Shown here: positions 7,015 to 12,722 of the stretch, in pieces
Position numbering within the stretch: position 1 is the first letter of the stretch
How the letters are laid out: each line of letters opens with the position of its first letter
Source of the DNA: JBFWVJ01 sp050246795
GTDB taxonomy: Bacteria > Patescibacteriota > Gracilibacteria > JAUYGZ01
NCBI GenBank assembly: GCA_050246795.1
Contig: JBFWVJ010000008.1
Span: 1-64,000 of the forward strand
Direction: 5' to 3'
Length of the DNA: 64,000 nucleotides
The notes under the pieces: model-generated
The model's database searches: none
What the model was told of the DNA's origin: nothing
What the model saw: only the letters and a program-made list of their open reading frames with translations
Position numbers and translations under genes: made by a program

Positions 7015-7020
7015 TTAGAT

Positions 7021-7090
7021 GTCAGCAGAGACACTACTCTTAGTAAGGCCCTTCCACTTCTTGTCAAAGTGGTTGGGCCTTTTTTTTTTA
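7021..7090 (+). ncRNA. predicted ~70-nt plus-strand RNA ending in an intrinsic terminator
   Basis: It runs from the predicted start of P1 to a hairpin, AAGGCCC/GGGCCTT with inner CCACTT/AAGTGG, followed by ten T. There is no frame of useful length, so this is a promoter-to-terminator unit that would make a small RNA. It ends 2 bases before the 3' end of the opposing gene at 7093-7248, so it could also block or base-pair with minus-strand readthrough. Confidence 0.6.
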
Positions 7091-7092
7091 CT

Positions 7093-7248
7093 TCACGAAA
7101 GTCCACTGAGTAGGAGGGAATTGGGTCTGGACAAAAGCCCGTGGCTCCAGCACATACACTTTTCTTCCAGCAAATCCGGCACCACCCATAAAGCGATGAT
7201 GCTTTCGGGAACATCCATTGCTTCGTTAGGACACCAGTTGCATTTCAC
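7093..7248 (-). CDS. zinc-knuckle protein, GTG start
   Basis: A 51-residue protein starting VKCNWCPNEAMDVPESI and later EEKCMCWSHG, i.e. CxxC...CxCxxH. The GTG overlaps the upstream stop (GTGA), and AAGGA lies about 10 bases before it. Probably a small metal-binding protein; the role is unknown. Confidence 0.55.
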   Translation of the reverse strand: MKCNWCPNEAMDVPESIIALWVVPDLLEEKCMCWSHGLLSRPNSLLLSGLS

Positions 7249-7631
7249 CGAGAAGTTTCCTTGTTCTTTGCGTCGTCCTTTCTCCGAGAAAGTACCACGA
7301 ATTCCTTGTCAGCCGAGCGCTTCAGTTCAGTGCCATCAGTCACCATCACATAGGCTTTGTAATTCCCAGCAGGAATATTCTTGATGGGCACCCTCCAGCT
7401 AGAAAGATCATCCCTAGCAGGCCAACAACTCCCGCGCTCAAACCCTGCATCATCAGCGAACTGCAAGCAGATCTCTGCTGCCTTCTGAACTGACGTGCGG
7501 ATGGTGAAAGTAATAGTCGCTGGCTCGAAAGAACTTGCCGGAGAAACAGAGAGATCAACCTGAGCCTCAGCCTGAGATGAGAGCGAGAGCATCGCAGCAA
7601 TAAATCCACAGGCGATGATTGTTTTTCTCAT
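7245..7631 (-). CDS. secreted beta-sandwich protein
   Basis: A 128-residue protein with a clear signal peptide (MRKTIIACGFIAAMLSLSSQAEA, cleavage likely after AEA). The mature part (VDLSVSPASSFEPATITFTIRT ...) reads like an immunoglobulin-type beta sandwich, with two Cys that could pair. It is exported to the periplasm or envelope. The phage role is unknown. Confidence 0.7.
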   Translation of the reverse strand: MRKTIIACGFIAAMLSLSSQAEAQVDLSVSPASSFEPATITFTIRTSVQKAAEICLQFADDAGFERGSCWPARDDLSSWRVPIKNIPAGNYKAYVMVTDGTELKRSADKEFVVLSRRKDDAKNKETSR

Positions 7632-7861
7632 TCTTTTTCTCCAACCAATTTCCTCATCCTATAGCGGTGCTGTTCTCTCCGTGCCCGACCAAGATTCCTC
7701 AGCCGATACAGCTTCAGCACCACCAGCCTTTCCTCAGGTGTCATCTTGAGAAGAACATCCCGAGCCTCAGCCTCTTTGAATTCAAGGACTCGTGAAAGAA
7801 ACTTCTCCGTCCGACGAATGATCGAATCTCTAGTGTTATTCGATGATGGTTTCTGTGTCAC
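7628..7861 (-). CDS. basic helical protein
   Basis: A 77-residue protein, GTG start, with a helical charged N-terminal half and an Arg-rich C-terminal half (RLRNLGRARREQHRYRMRKL) that could bind nucleic acid. It overlaps the neighbour on each side by a few bases. Confidence 0.6.
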   Translation of the reverse strand: MTQKPSSNNTRDSIIRRTEKFLSRVLEFKEAEARDVLLKMTPEERLVVLKLYRLRNLGRARREQHRYRMRKLVGEKE

Positions 7862-8012
7862 CCTGTCTGCCCACCCTTCCGAGAATATGATTGAACTCTT
7901 CTTCTTTCAGGTAGGTTCCGACCGGAGATTCTGGTGGAGAAAGATATTTCTTCAGTTGACGAGCGCTGAGAAGAAGAACCAGAGCAACGCCGAGAACGGG
8001 AATGAAGCTCAT
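7836..8012 (-). CDS. membrane-anchored small protein
   Basis: A 58-residue protein: hydrophobic start (MSFIPVLGVALVLLLSA), basic RQLKKY, then a soluble tail (SPVGTYLKEEEFNHILGRVGRQG). Its ATG shares bases with the stop of the upstream zinc-ribbon gene (ATGA). One inner-membrane span, tail in the cytoplasm, by the positive-inside rule. Confidence 0.6.
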   Translation of the reverse strand: MSFIPVLGVALVLLLSARQLKKYLSPPESPVGTYLKEEEFNHILGRVGRQGDTETIIE

Positions 8013-8119
8013 TTCTTTTTTCCCTTAAGACAGTTTGTACACTTCCACTCCTCACCGCATTGGATAAGGAATGAAACATACAGCAAACAGTCAGGACATT
8101 TGAGTGGTTGGAAGTTCAT
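8009..8119 (-). CDS. 36-residue zinc-ribbon protein
   Basis: MNFQPLKCPDCLLYVSFL, then WKCTNCLKGKKK: two CxxC pairs 16 residues apart, a minimal zinc ribbon with a basic tail. Coupled by ATGA to the next gene. Confidence 0.6.
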   Translation of the reverse strand: MNFQPLKCPDCLLYVSFLIQCGEEWKCTNCLKGKKK

Positions 8120-8129
8120 TTCTTTTCCC

Positions 8130-8261
8130 CTAGGAAATTGAAACCCGAATGTCTTCCGCTCTTGTTTCTCTCAACATCCTCAGCCACTGACGGGCAACGC
8201 GAGGAAACTTGAAAGGAAAAGAATACTCAGAAGAACCACGTCGGTAAGAGATGAGGATCAT
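8130..8261 (-). CDS. small basic protein
   Basis: A 43-residue protein (MILISYRRGSSEYSFPFKFPRVARQW...) with a ribosome site (CGGAGAATAATC) before the ATG. Rich in Arg and aromatic residues. No family recognised. Confidence 0.5.
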   Translation of the reverse strand: MILISYRRGSSEYSFPFKFPRVARQWLRMLRETRAEDIRVSIS

Positions 8262-8263
8262 GA

Positions 8264-8407
8264 TTATTCTCCGTTAAGCTGCTTCCGAATCTTCTCTATC
8301 CGCGCGTTGATCTCCGGAGAATCCTTGTAACCAATCGTCTTGATGATCTGCTGGTTAGAAAGATTCTTGCGGATAAGTTTTTCAATCCGCGCATTCTTGT
8401 GGTTCAT
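8264..8407 (-). CDS. small helical protein with internal repeat
   Basis: A 47-residue protein in which NARIEKLIRK at the start recurs as NARIEKIRKQ at the end, flanking LSNQQIIKTIGYKDSPE. The centre looks like a short helix-turn-helix (SNQQIIKTIGYKDS), so DNA binding is possible. It overlaps the membrane-protein gene upstream by 26 bases. Confidence 0.55.
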   Translation of the reverse strand: MNHKNARIEKLIRKNLSNQQIIKTIGYKDSPEINARIEKIRKQLNGE

Positions 8408-8564
8408 TTCTTTCTACTGATTTTCTAGCAAGCCGTTTGGTGTTCCAGATAAGGAACGTCATCTCCCAAGTCGGACAAAATAATCCGAGAGTAATTAGCA
8501 TAACCAGACCCTCAGCAATCCGAAGTGGAGCCACGATTACCCTAATCAGCTGAACGTTCTTCAC
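8382..8564 (-). CDS. small membrane protein, GTG start
   Basis: A 60-residue protein with one long hydrophobic stretch (RIAEGLVMLITLGLFCPTWEM) flanked by basic residues. It starts with GTG overlapping the upstream stop (GTGA). Confidence 0.55.
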   Translation of the reverse strand: MKNVQLIRVIVAPLRIAEGLVMLITLGLFCPTWEMTFLIWNTKRLARKSVERNEPQECAD

Positions 8565-8644
8565 GGCCTAGTCCTTGGAGAAAACGAACCTGCTACAATG
8601 AAAGCAAACAAAAGAACTGCAACTCCTAGTTGAATAAACTCCAC
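8561..8644 (-). CDS. 27-residue membrane peptide
   Basis: VEFIQLGVAVLLFAFIVAG then SFSPRTRP: a single membrane span with a basic tail. The ribosome site GGAGG lies 6 bases before the GTG. The site and start lie in the loop of a 15-bp inverted repeat (8610-8691) whose second arm is in the coding sequence, so folding of the mRNA may control translation. Confidence 0.55.
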   Translation of the reverse strand: MEFIQLGVAVLLFAFIVAGSFSPRTRP

Positions 8645-8691
8645 GACGCCTCCGAACGATTGATGGGTTGATGAGAAGTTGCAGTTCTTTT
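8610..8691. repeat. perfect 15-bp inverted repeat around a ribosome site
   Basis: AAAAGAACTGCAACT at 8610-8624 and its exact complement at 8677-8691, 52 bases apart. In the minus-strand mRNA the upstream arm is in the 5' untranslated region, and the downstream arm encodes VAVLL of the 27-residue peptide. The Shine-Dalgarno sequence and GTG start are in the loop. Confidence 0.8.
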
Positions 8692-8703
8692 ACTGAGAAA
8701 ATG

Positions 8704-8801
8704 TTACCAACCACCAATCAGCCCAATCCCATCCCACCGACAGACGGATAACGGTGGCCCAGCGGACGGAGCAGCGAAGCTCGGATATCAGTGGTTGGTA
8801 A
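8704..8801. ncRNA. candidate structured RNA, three-way junction
   Basis: An 11-bp perfect closing stem (TTACCAACCAC 8704-8714 with 8791-8801) encloses a CCACCG/CGGTGG hairpin (8734-8757) and a GAGC/GCTC hairpin near 8780. No frame fits the gap. The fold works on either strand; the minus strand is more likely transcribed as part of the operon. It could be an operon leader, a processed small RNA or a ribosome-binding control element. Confidence 0.5.
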
Positions 8802-8824
8802 TCTTGGTGGAACTCGGTGTAATC

Positions 8825-8986
8825 TTACGCCTTGTTCCTGATGCGTGCCTTCCTGGAAATCCCCTTCGCAGCACGATCCTTACAGATCATGTGCCACTTG
8901 GTGTCGGTCCACGTCTTGTTCTGCTTCCGCTTCCAGTCGAACTGTCCGCCTTCAGAGCAAGACAGCTGCTGATATCCACTCGCCAT
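8825..8986 (-). CDS. small basic protein
   Basis: A 53-residue protein (MASGYQQLSCSEGGQFDWKRKQNKTW... ICKDRAAKG) with two Cys and many Lys/Arg. GGAGAAAAAC precedes the ATG. It may bind nucleic acid; no family recognised. Confidence 0.55.
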   Translation of the reverse strand: MASGYQQLSCSEGGQFDWKRKQNKTWTDTKWHMICKDRAAKGISRKARIRNKA

Positions 8987-9030
8987 GTTTTTCTCCGTGA
9001 AAGGTGAGGAAGGAAAAAGTTTGAGCCGAT

Positions 9031-9049
9031 GTCTGTACTAGTACCAGAC
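9031..9049. promoter_or_regulatory. near-perfect palindrome upstream of 8825-8986
   Basis: GTCTGTACTAGTACCAGAC, a 19-base palindrome missing one base in the left half. It lies between the terminator at 9081-9139 and the next start, so it is a candidate operator or 5' hairpin for the genes below it. Confidence 0.35.
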
Positions 9050-9080
9050 TGTGTGGCGCTCGGCTCGGCACACTCTTTTA

Positions 9081-9139
9081 GAAAAAGAAAAATGCAGAAT
9101 TGAATTGGGGCCGAGAGTTCAATCACTCTCGGATTCTGC
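9081..9139 (-). terminator. minus-strand intrinsic terminator
   Basis: CCGAGAGT/ACTCTCGG (6-base loop) nested within GCAGAAT/ATTCTGC, followed on the minus strand by ATTTTTCTTTTTC. It lies after the 81-residue gene 9216-9461, so it splits the left-arm operon here. Confidence 0.7.
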
Positions 9140-9215
9140 TGCAATCAGCGCACGATTTGTTTACTGGATATTTGCAGTCCAGTTATTTTGTCGCGCCTAT
9201 AATGCCCCAAACTTT

Positions 9216-9461
9216 TTACTGCTTGGTAGTCTCCCTGAAGATATCAACCGCAACCTTAGCCTCAAGCATGGAGCAGTTGAGCCGACGCCGGTAGTGAATC
9301 ACGGCATCAGCGATCTGATGACGAGCAACCAGCGCCATCTCCTCAGAAGTAAGGCTCTGAGCCTTTTCAGCAGCCTGCTTCTTCTTCATCTCAAACAAGA
9401 TGCTCGACAACTCATCGGCTTCCCGCTGAGAAAGGGAGGCAGCGAACACGCGAAGGTCCAT
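9216..9461 (-). CDS. helical conserved phage protein
   Basis: An 81-residue helical protein ending AVIHYRRRLNCSMLEAKVAVD. That last segment (h..YR...g.sl.EAK..VD) resembles the C-terminal helix pair of ribosomal protein L7/L12-like small phage proteins. GGAGAAAAGC precedes the ATG. Its role is not known. Confidence 0.6.
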   Translation of the reverse strand: MDLRVFAASLSQREADELSSILFEMKKKQAAEKAQSLTSEEMALVARHQIADAVIHYRRRLNCSMLEAKVAVDIFRETTKQ

Positions 9462-9480
9462 GCTTTTCTCCAGTGAAAAT

Positions 9481-9574
9481 TGGTAAGCTCGGAGGGATTC
9501 AAACCCTCATCCCTACTGTGATCAGATCAACAGTAGAATCCTATAGTCTGTGGCGACGTTTGGACGACGAGCTT
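9481..9574 (-). tRNA. tRNA-like element with encoded CCA, non-canonical anticodon arm
   Basis: The 3' half is a clean tRNA: T-arm GAGGG/CCCTC with loop TTTGAAT, then CGAGCTT, A and CCA. A matching 7-base 5' acceptor arm, AAGCTCG, lies 94 bases upstream. The anticodon arm is odd: a 7-bp stem CTACTGT/ACAGTAG with a 10-base loop made of TGATC twice. With one copy removed, the loop would be TTGATCA (anticodon GAT). The D-loop lacks the usual GG. It may be a degenerate or unusual tRNA, or a tRNA-like attachment or control element. Confidence 0.4.
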
Positions 9575-9659
9575 TCTCAGTAAAGGTTGTACACCCCGCC
9601 GGATTTGCCCACCGTGCTTGTCCCTGTGTCATGGCATCATCCCATGCTGCGAGTGTCAT
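9522..9659 (-). CDS. 45-codon ORF overlapping the tRNA-like element
   Basis: MTLAAWDDAMTQGQARW ... DYRILLLI. It has no visible ribosome site and runs into the tRNA-like element. Either this frame is real and the tRNA 5' half is chance, or the reverse. Both are reported, with low weight here. Confidence 0.25.
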   Translation of the reverse strand: MTLAAWDDAMTQGQARWANPAGCTTFTEKARRPNVATDYRILLLI

Positions 9660-9669
9660 ACAAAACAAC

Positions 9670-9746
9670 TACTAGAACTAAGGGTAATCCTACCTCTAGT
9701 TCCTACGTTGTAGGAACGTCTCATCGCGTAGCGATGATACTAGTTC
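9670..9746. other. cluster of perfect hairpins
   Basis: GTTCCTAC/GTAGGAAC with a 3-base loop (9699-9717), CATCGC/GCGATG with a 3-base loop (9722-9736), and GAACTA/TAGTTC pairing around 9674-9702. No gene fits. Such stacked short-loop hairpins suggest a folded RNA 5' of, or at the end of, transcripts from the 9747-9914 gene, or a binding array. Confidence 0.45.
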
Positions 9747-9914
9747 CTAGTCCGCTACGATAAATCCTTGAAGACTCTTTGCTGTGATCGTCATCATGGA
9801 CTGCCATGCACTGTTTGTAGGATGAAAGTCCACGGTCATGAGTCGATGAATCTTGTTGATAAGACGTTCCAAATTCTCACGCTCATCATCAGAGAGTTCT
9901 TTCGGAATTGGCAT
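9747..9914 (-). CDS. small helical protein
   Basis: A 55-residue protein (MPIPKELSDDERENLERLINKIHRLM...). I chose the ATG preceded by AGAGGAAAA. A charged helix is followed by a short second helix (WQSMMTITAKSLQGF). No family recognised. Confidence 0.5.
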   Translation of the reverse strand: MPIPKELSDDERENLERLINKIHRLMTVDFHPTNSAWQSMMTITAKSLQGFIVAD

Positions 9915-9921
9915 TTTTCCT

Positions 9922-10101
9922 CTAGTCCCTGCTCTCCCGGTCAATCGAGATGTTCATCAGCATCAACGCCACGGAGCAGAGAGCGAATCCGAAGAACGAC
10001 CACCAGTTCTTGGGCCACAACCCGAAGGTGAACCAGTAGTTGCCGAGAGAAACCAAGAGCCCGAGCACGAGCAGTGCGAACTTGGCGATAGTTTTTGTCA
10101 T
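9922..10101 (-). CDS. two-span membrane protein
   Basis: A 59-residue protein: hydrophobic KFALLVLGLLVSLGNYWF, an aromatic loop (PKNWWSFF), then FALCSVALMLMN and a charged tail (SIDRESRD). It overlaps the next gene upstream by 4 bases (ATGA). A compact integral membrane protein of unknown role. Confidence 0.6.
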   Translation of the reverse strand: MTKTIAKFALLVLGLLVSLGNYWFTFGLWPKNWWSFFGFALCSVALMLMNISIDRESRD

Positions 10102-10220
10102 CGGAACAGGTCCTTGATGATGAGAGCCCAGCCCGTGATTACGTTAGTCGTAATCCAGTACACACCGTAAGAGCCGCCAACAACTACAGCGGCTACAGTT
10201 ATTCGATCCTTCATGCTCAT
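10098..10220 (-). CDS. small membrane protein
   Basis: A 40-residue protein (MSMKDRITVAAVVVGGSYGVYWITT...) with one hydrophobic segment and an amphipathic end. The start was set by GAGGATAAC before the ATG, not by the longer upstream frame. Confidence 0.55.
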   Translation of the reverse strand: MSMKDRITVAAVVVGGSYGVYWITTNVITGWALIIKDLFR

Positions 10221-10221
10221 G

Positions 10222-10464
10222 TTATCCTCGTCTGCACCAGACAGGAAGCTGCTGTTCCTGAGGTGGTGCATCAATACTGCGGAAATCAAACCGCTGTCTG
10301 AGATTCCTCAGTGTACTGATAGTACGAGAGTGAAAGCTGCACCCACCTCCACCCTCAGTCTTACACTGCGGACAGGTGTTGAAAAAGAAATCAATCCCGT
10401 TGGTGAAAACCTGGCGGCAGACTTCAGCTTCATTCCTGCTGAGATGCGGACGGATGAAGTCCAT
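10222..10464 (-). CDS. CPQC-containing small protein
   Basis: An 80-residue protein with TCPQCKTEGGGGCSFHSRT in the middle, a CxxC...C..H cluster that could bind zinc, and one more Cys near the end. An Arg-rich segment (TLRNLRQRFDFR) follows. It overlaps the upstream gene by 35 bases. Confidence 0.55.
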   Translation of the reverse strand: MDFIRPHLSRNEAEVCRQVFTNGIDFFFNTCPQCKTEGGGGCSFHSRTISTLRNLRQRFDFRSIDAPPQEQQLPVWCRRG

Positions 10465-10645
10465 TGCCCTGTCCTCGTTGCTTCCGGAGAATCCGCTTCG
10501 CCCGCTTCCTCAGTGCCTTGCCTCTCAGCGTAGGAGTCATTCGCTTCGCCGTTCCCTGTTCCGAATCCCACACGAGAATCTTCGACGGCTTCTCCGTCTT
10601 GTATTGCTCAGCGGTGTTCGCCTTTGCTCTTGCTGCCCAGCCCAC
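10430..10645 (-). CDS. basic protein, GTG start
   Basis: A 71-residue Lys/Arg-rich protein (KRMTPTLRGKALRKRAKRILRKQRGQG). The GTG start is supported by a strong AGGAGG 6 bases upstream. It is probably nucleic-acid binding by charge alone. Confidence 0.6.
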   Translation of the reverse strand: MGWAARAKANTAEQYKTEKPSKILVWDSEQGTAKRMTPTLRGKALRKRAKRILRKQRGQGNGLHPSASQQE

Positions 10646-10655
10646 GATTTTCCTC

Positions 10656-10811
10656 CTAATACCTCAGGTTGATGAGAGCCCACACGATGAACGCCCAGAA
10701 CGGAAGCTGAGCGATCAGCATCAGCCAGTCACGGCGAGTCATGCCCTGCTTCTGATCCTCGATCTCGTAAGCAGGACCGAACTCATCGATGAGGGTGTAG
10801 GACTTGGACAT
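10656..10811 (-). CDS. tail-anchored membrane protein
   Basis: A 51-residue protein: a soluble acidic N-terminus (MSKSYTLIDEFGPAYEIEDQKQ), then a C-terminal membrane span (WLMLIAQLPFWAFIVWALINL). Tail-anchored layout. GAGGATAAGAAC precedes the ATG. Confidence 0.6.
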   Translation of the reverse strand: MSKSYTLIDEFGPAYEIEDQKQGMTRRDWLMLIAQLPFWAFIVWALINLRY

Positions 10812-10821
10812 GTTCTTATCC

Positions 10822-11025
10822 TCAGTCCACCGGCAGGGTCTGCAACTTCGCATCGACACCGGCGTATTCGGCCAGCATCCTCAGCCCCTGCTTGGTGTTC
10901 GGCAGCTGCTCCACCTTCGTGATCATCTGGTCGAGAATCTTCGTGTGAAACCTGGGTGCCATCGCGCAGATCGAATGCGCGTTCTTCTGAATGCAGTTCG
11001 CAGGGCACGTGTTGTACATGGGCAT
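10822..11025 (-). CDS. Cys-containing helical protein
   Basis: A 67-residue protein with three Cys near the start (YNTCPANCIQKNAHSIC), then two amphipathic helices. I set the start at the ATG following GGAGAACATCA. A CxxxC...C site may bind metal; no family recognised. Confidence 0.5.
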   Translation of the reverse strand: MPMYNTCPANCIQKNAHSICAMAPRFHTKILDQMITKVEQLPNTKQGLRMLAEYAGVDAKLQTLPVD

Positions 11026-11137
11026 TGATGTTCTCCGGTTGTTGAATGGTGAAAAAGACAACTGGTTGATTGATGGTATTACAGCGTCTATGGATTTCTC
11101 CTCGGCTCACCAATCCCCGACCAGTGGCGGGTATTAC

Positions 11138-11154
11138 ACAACTTGTGAAGTTGT
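11138..11154. promoter_or_regulatory. perfect 17-base palindrome
   Basis: ACAACTT GTG AAGTTGT, between the stop of the 11156-11362 gene and the start of 10822-11025. Its size and symmetry suit a dimeric repressor site or a small hairpin. There is no T-run to make it a terminator. Confidence 0.35.
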
Positions 11155-11155
11155 C

Positions 11156-11362
11156 TCAGAACCTCGCAGCTACCTGCCGCATCCAGCGAATCTGCGTATT
11201 GTGATCAATGCTCAGCAGTTCATGCACCCACATGCACACGTAGGCGCATTCCCACGGAGACAGATCGCTGAGCAGAGTAGTTCCATCTTGCTCACCACTC
11301 ACCTTCTCAACAATCTGATTCGCCCTGAGTAGAAGCCGATCCATGATTCCCTGTGCGGGCAT
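11156..11362 (-). CDS. helical hypothetical protein
   Basis: A 68-residue protein (MPAQGIMDRLLLRANQIVEKV ... WECAYVCMWVHELLSID). Helical, with two Cys. The ribosome site is weak, and a second ATG at codon 7 is an alternative start. Confidence 0.55.
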   Translation of the reverse strand: MPAQGIMDRLLLRANQIVEKVSGEQDGTTLLSDLSPWECAYVCMWVHELLSIDHNTQIRWMRQVAARF

Positions 11363-11366
11363 CGGA

Positions 11367-11753
11367 CTAGTACGTCCAGTTCTTGGATTCCAGATTCTTC
11401 GCCGTGTCCTGGAGGGACTGTACCGCACGAGCCACCGCCTGCACCTTGCGGAAGATGAGAGCGGTTGACTGGACATCGAGATCGGACTTCGCACGCTGGA
11501 TGTTGGTGAGAGAGTCCACGATCTTGTTGACTTCCTGGAAGACGACGGTGGAGAGCGGCGTGTTCTCGGCGGGAAGCTGGGCGAGAATCGCCTCGACCAT
11601 CTGCTTCGCGTCCAGCAAACCGAGGGAAGCGTGCTTTCCCTCACCACTCCGGAACTCTCCAGCGAAGCTGCCCGAAGCATCCTCGTAGATGTTGAGATGC
11701 TTCAGCTTCCTGTCTCGCAACTGCTTGATCAGACGAATCTTGTCAACGGCCAT
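11367..11753 (-). CDS. helical hypothetical protein
   Basis: A 128-residue protein: Lys/Arg-rich start (MAVDKIRLIKQLRDRKLKHL), a short Gly/Ser loop, then long helices (VFQEVNKIVDSLTNIQRAKSDL; IFRKVQAVARAVQSLQ) that suggest a coiled coil. Start set by AGGAGAAAATCG. No family recognised. Confidence 0.6.
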   Translation of the reverse strand: MAVDKIRLIKQLRDRKLKHLNIYEDASGSFAGEFRSGEGKHASLGLLDAKQMVEAILAQLPAENTPLSTVVFQEVNKIVDSLTNIQRAKSDLDVQSTALIFRKVQAVARAVQSLQDTAKNLESKNWTY

Positions 11754-11767
11754 CGATTTTCTCCTAG

Positions 11768-11893
11768 CTAGTTGAGAAGTGTAGTTCCAAGAAGAATCAG
11801 GATAGCCGCACCAATGCGCCTGTACCACGGACCACTTGGCATAACCATGAGGCCAATGGCATAACACACTAGGGCAAGAAATGTTTCAGCCAT
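11768..11893 (-). CDS. two-span membrane peptide
   Basis: A 41-residue peptide: MAETFLALVCYAIGLMVM, a short PSGPWYRR turn, then IGAAILILLGTTLLN. A hairpin membrane protein with a basic loop, as in small holin-like or inhibitor peptides, but far from the lysis genes. Confidence 0.55.
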   Translation of the reverse strand: MAETFLALVCYAIGLMVMPSGPWYRRIGAAILILLGTTLLN

Positions 11894-11907
11894 CCTAATT
11901 CTCCAGA

Positions 11908-11991
11908 CTAGAGTGCCCCGGCGAAGGCAATCGCCAGCAACGAACCGTAAATCACCGAATAGAGAACCAGCCCGATATTGCGACGGAACAT
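11908..11991 (-). CDS. 27-residue membrane peptide
   Basis: MFRRNIGLVLYSVIYGSLLAIAFAG: a basic start and one membrane span. Its ATG follows TCTCTGGAGACAACC, a fair ribosome site. Confidence 0.5.
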   Translation of the reverse strand: MFRRNIGLVLYSVIYGSLLAIAFAGAL

Positions 11992-12520
11992 GGTTGTCTC
12001 CAGAGAAATTGTGCGAGGAGGAGAATCACAACCGAAAAAGATTCCCCTTGTTCCTCGCGTGGTTGTTTAGTCGGTTGTCATTAAACCGGAATCACCCTTG
12101 GGCTATCCGGATCTGATGAGTTCTCAAAAGAAAGAACCCTACTCGACAGTCATGATGGCGGAACAAGAAAGCCCTTGCGGTGAATTCTTGCGTTGCGAGT
12201 TCGTTTCTGTTTGTTTCCTTCGCTTATCCGTTAATGACTGTCGAGTACGATTCTCTCCGAACGAGAGGCTTTCACTAATGGTAGCCTCACTGCCAGCCTT
12301 GAGACACTTTAGGTATCTGGTCAGTCCGAATTTGTTTTCGGTTTTCCTTCTCAATCTTGAATCCGCTACTCCCTACCACCGAAAGGTCGGTTTCGCTTTG
12401 TACCTTTTCTTTATCCCACGCGGTTACTGACGTGGCGGAGGTCTGCGTTACGCCTCCAGTTCTTCAGCGCCGACGCTTTCGTTCCTGGAGAATCCCGTAA
12501 GCCAGACCCGCGTAGAACTC
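11992..12520. other. non-coding gap with long inverted repeat
   Basis: I see no convincing gene. It holds a perfect 14-bp inverted repeat (12140-12153 with 12234-12247), a CTCTC/GAGAG hairpin near 12257 and a GAGGCT/AGCCTC hairpin just after it. Frames on both strands here are low-complexity shadows. Confidence 0.5.
12140..12247. repeat. perfect 14-bp inverted repeat, 80-base spacing
   Basis: TACTCGACAGTCAT at 12140-12153 and its exact complement ATGACTGTCGAGTA at 12234-12247. Comparable in design to the 15-bp repeat at 8610-8691, though different in sequence. It would close a large stem-loop on either strand. Confidence 0.75.
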
Positions 12521-12655
12521 ATGGCGTATCTGAGGAAATCCGCAGAGCAGAAACGCAAACGCGGCCTCAGTCGTTTGGAGAAGCGGAACCAGAAATTCCG
12601 CAGCCAAGCCTCAGTCAAAAAACGGAAACTCTCCAGAACGACCAAGCCGAAATAG
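12521..12655 (+). CDS. short basic ORF on the plus strand
   Basis: A 44-residue Lys/Arg-rich frame (MAYLRKSAEQKRKRGLSRLEKRNQ...) and the only plausible plus-strand gene in the left arm. No ribosome site is visible, so it is tentative. The opposite frame (12448-12660) reads as its shadow, rich in Leu, Phe and Arg. Confidence 0.3.
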   Translation: MAYLRKSAEQKRKRGLSRLEKRNQKFRSQASVKKRKLSRTTKPK

Positions 12656-12656
12656 C

Positions 12657-12701
12657 CCAAAAAGAAAAGGCCGGTAATCCCAAAGAGGGGAAACCGGCCT
12701 T
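12657..12701 (-). terminator. minus-strand intrinsic terminator
   Basis: AAGGCCGGT/ACCGGCCTT, a perfect 9-bp stem, followed on the minus strand by TTCTTTTTGGG. It ends transcription of the 14.9-12.7 kb GC-rich gene group. Confidence 0.75.
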
Positions 12702-12722
12702 ACCTTGCAGCGAATTGTGCCG

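Noticed and set aside
7858..8079. 73-codon Arg/Ser-rich minus-strand frame
   Set aside because: It is the shadow of two better frames (7836-8012 membrane protein and 8009-8119 zinc ribbon), both with sensible starts.
9590..9680. A second tRNA next to the tRNA-like element
   Set aside because: CATGG/CCATG gives a 5-bp stem with a 7-base loop, but position 33 is not U, and no T-arm or acceptor pairing fits.
11156..11680. 174-codon minus-strand frame
   Set aside because: Its upstream two thirds (Ser/Arg-rich) are antisense-frame shadow of 11367-11753. Only the last 68 codons are kept.
12139..12354. 71-codon minus-strand frame across the 14-bp inverted repeat
   Set aside because: Composition (Ser/Arg/Lys/Gln runs) and lack of a ribosome site suggest chance. 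The inverted repeat explains the constraint better.
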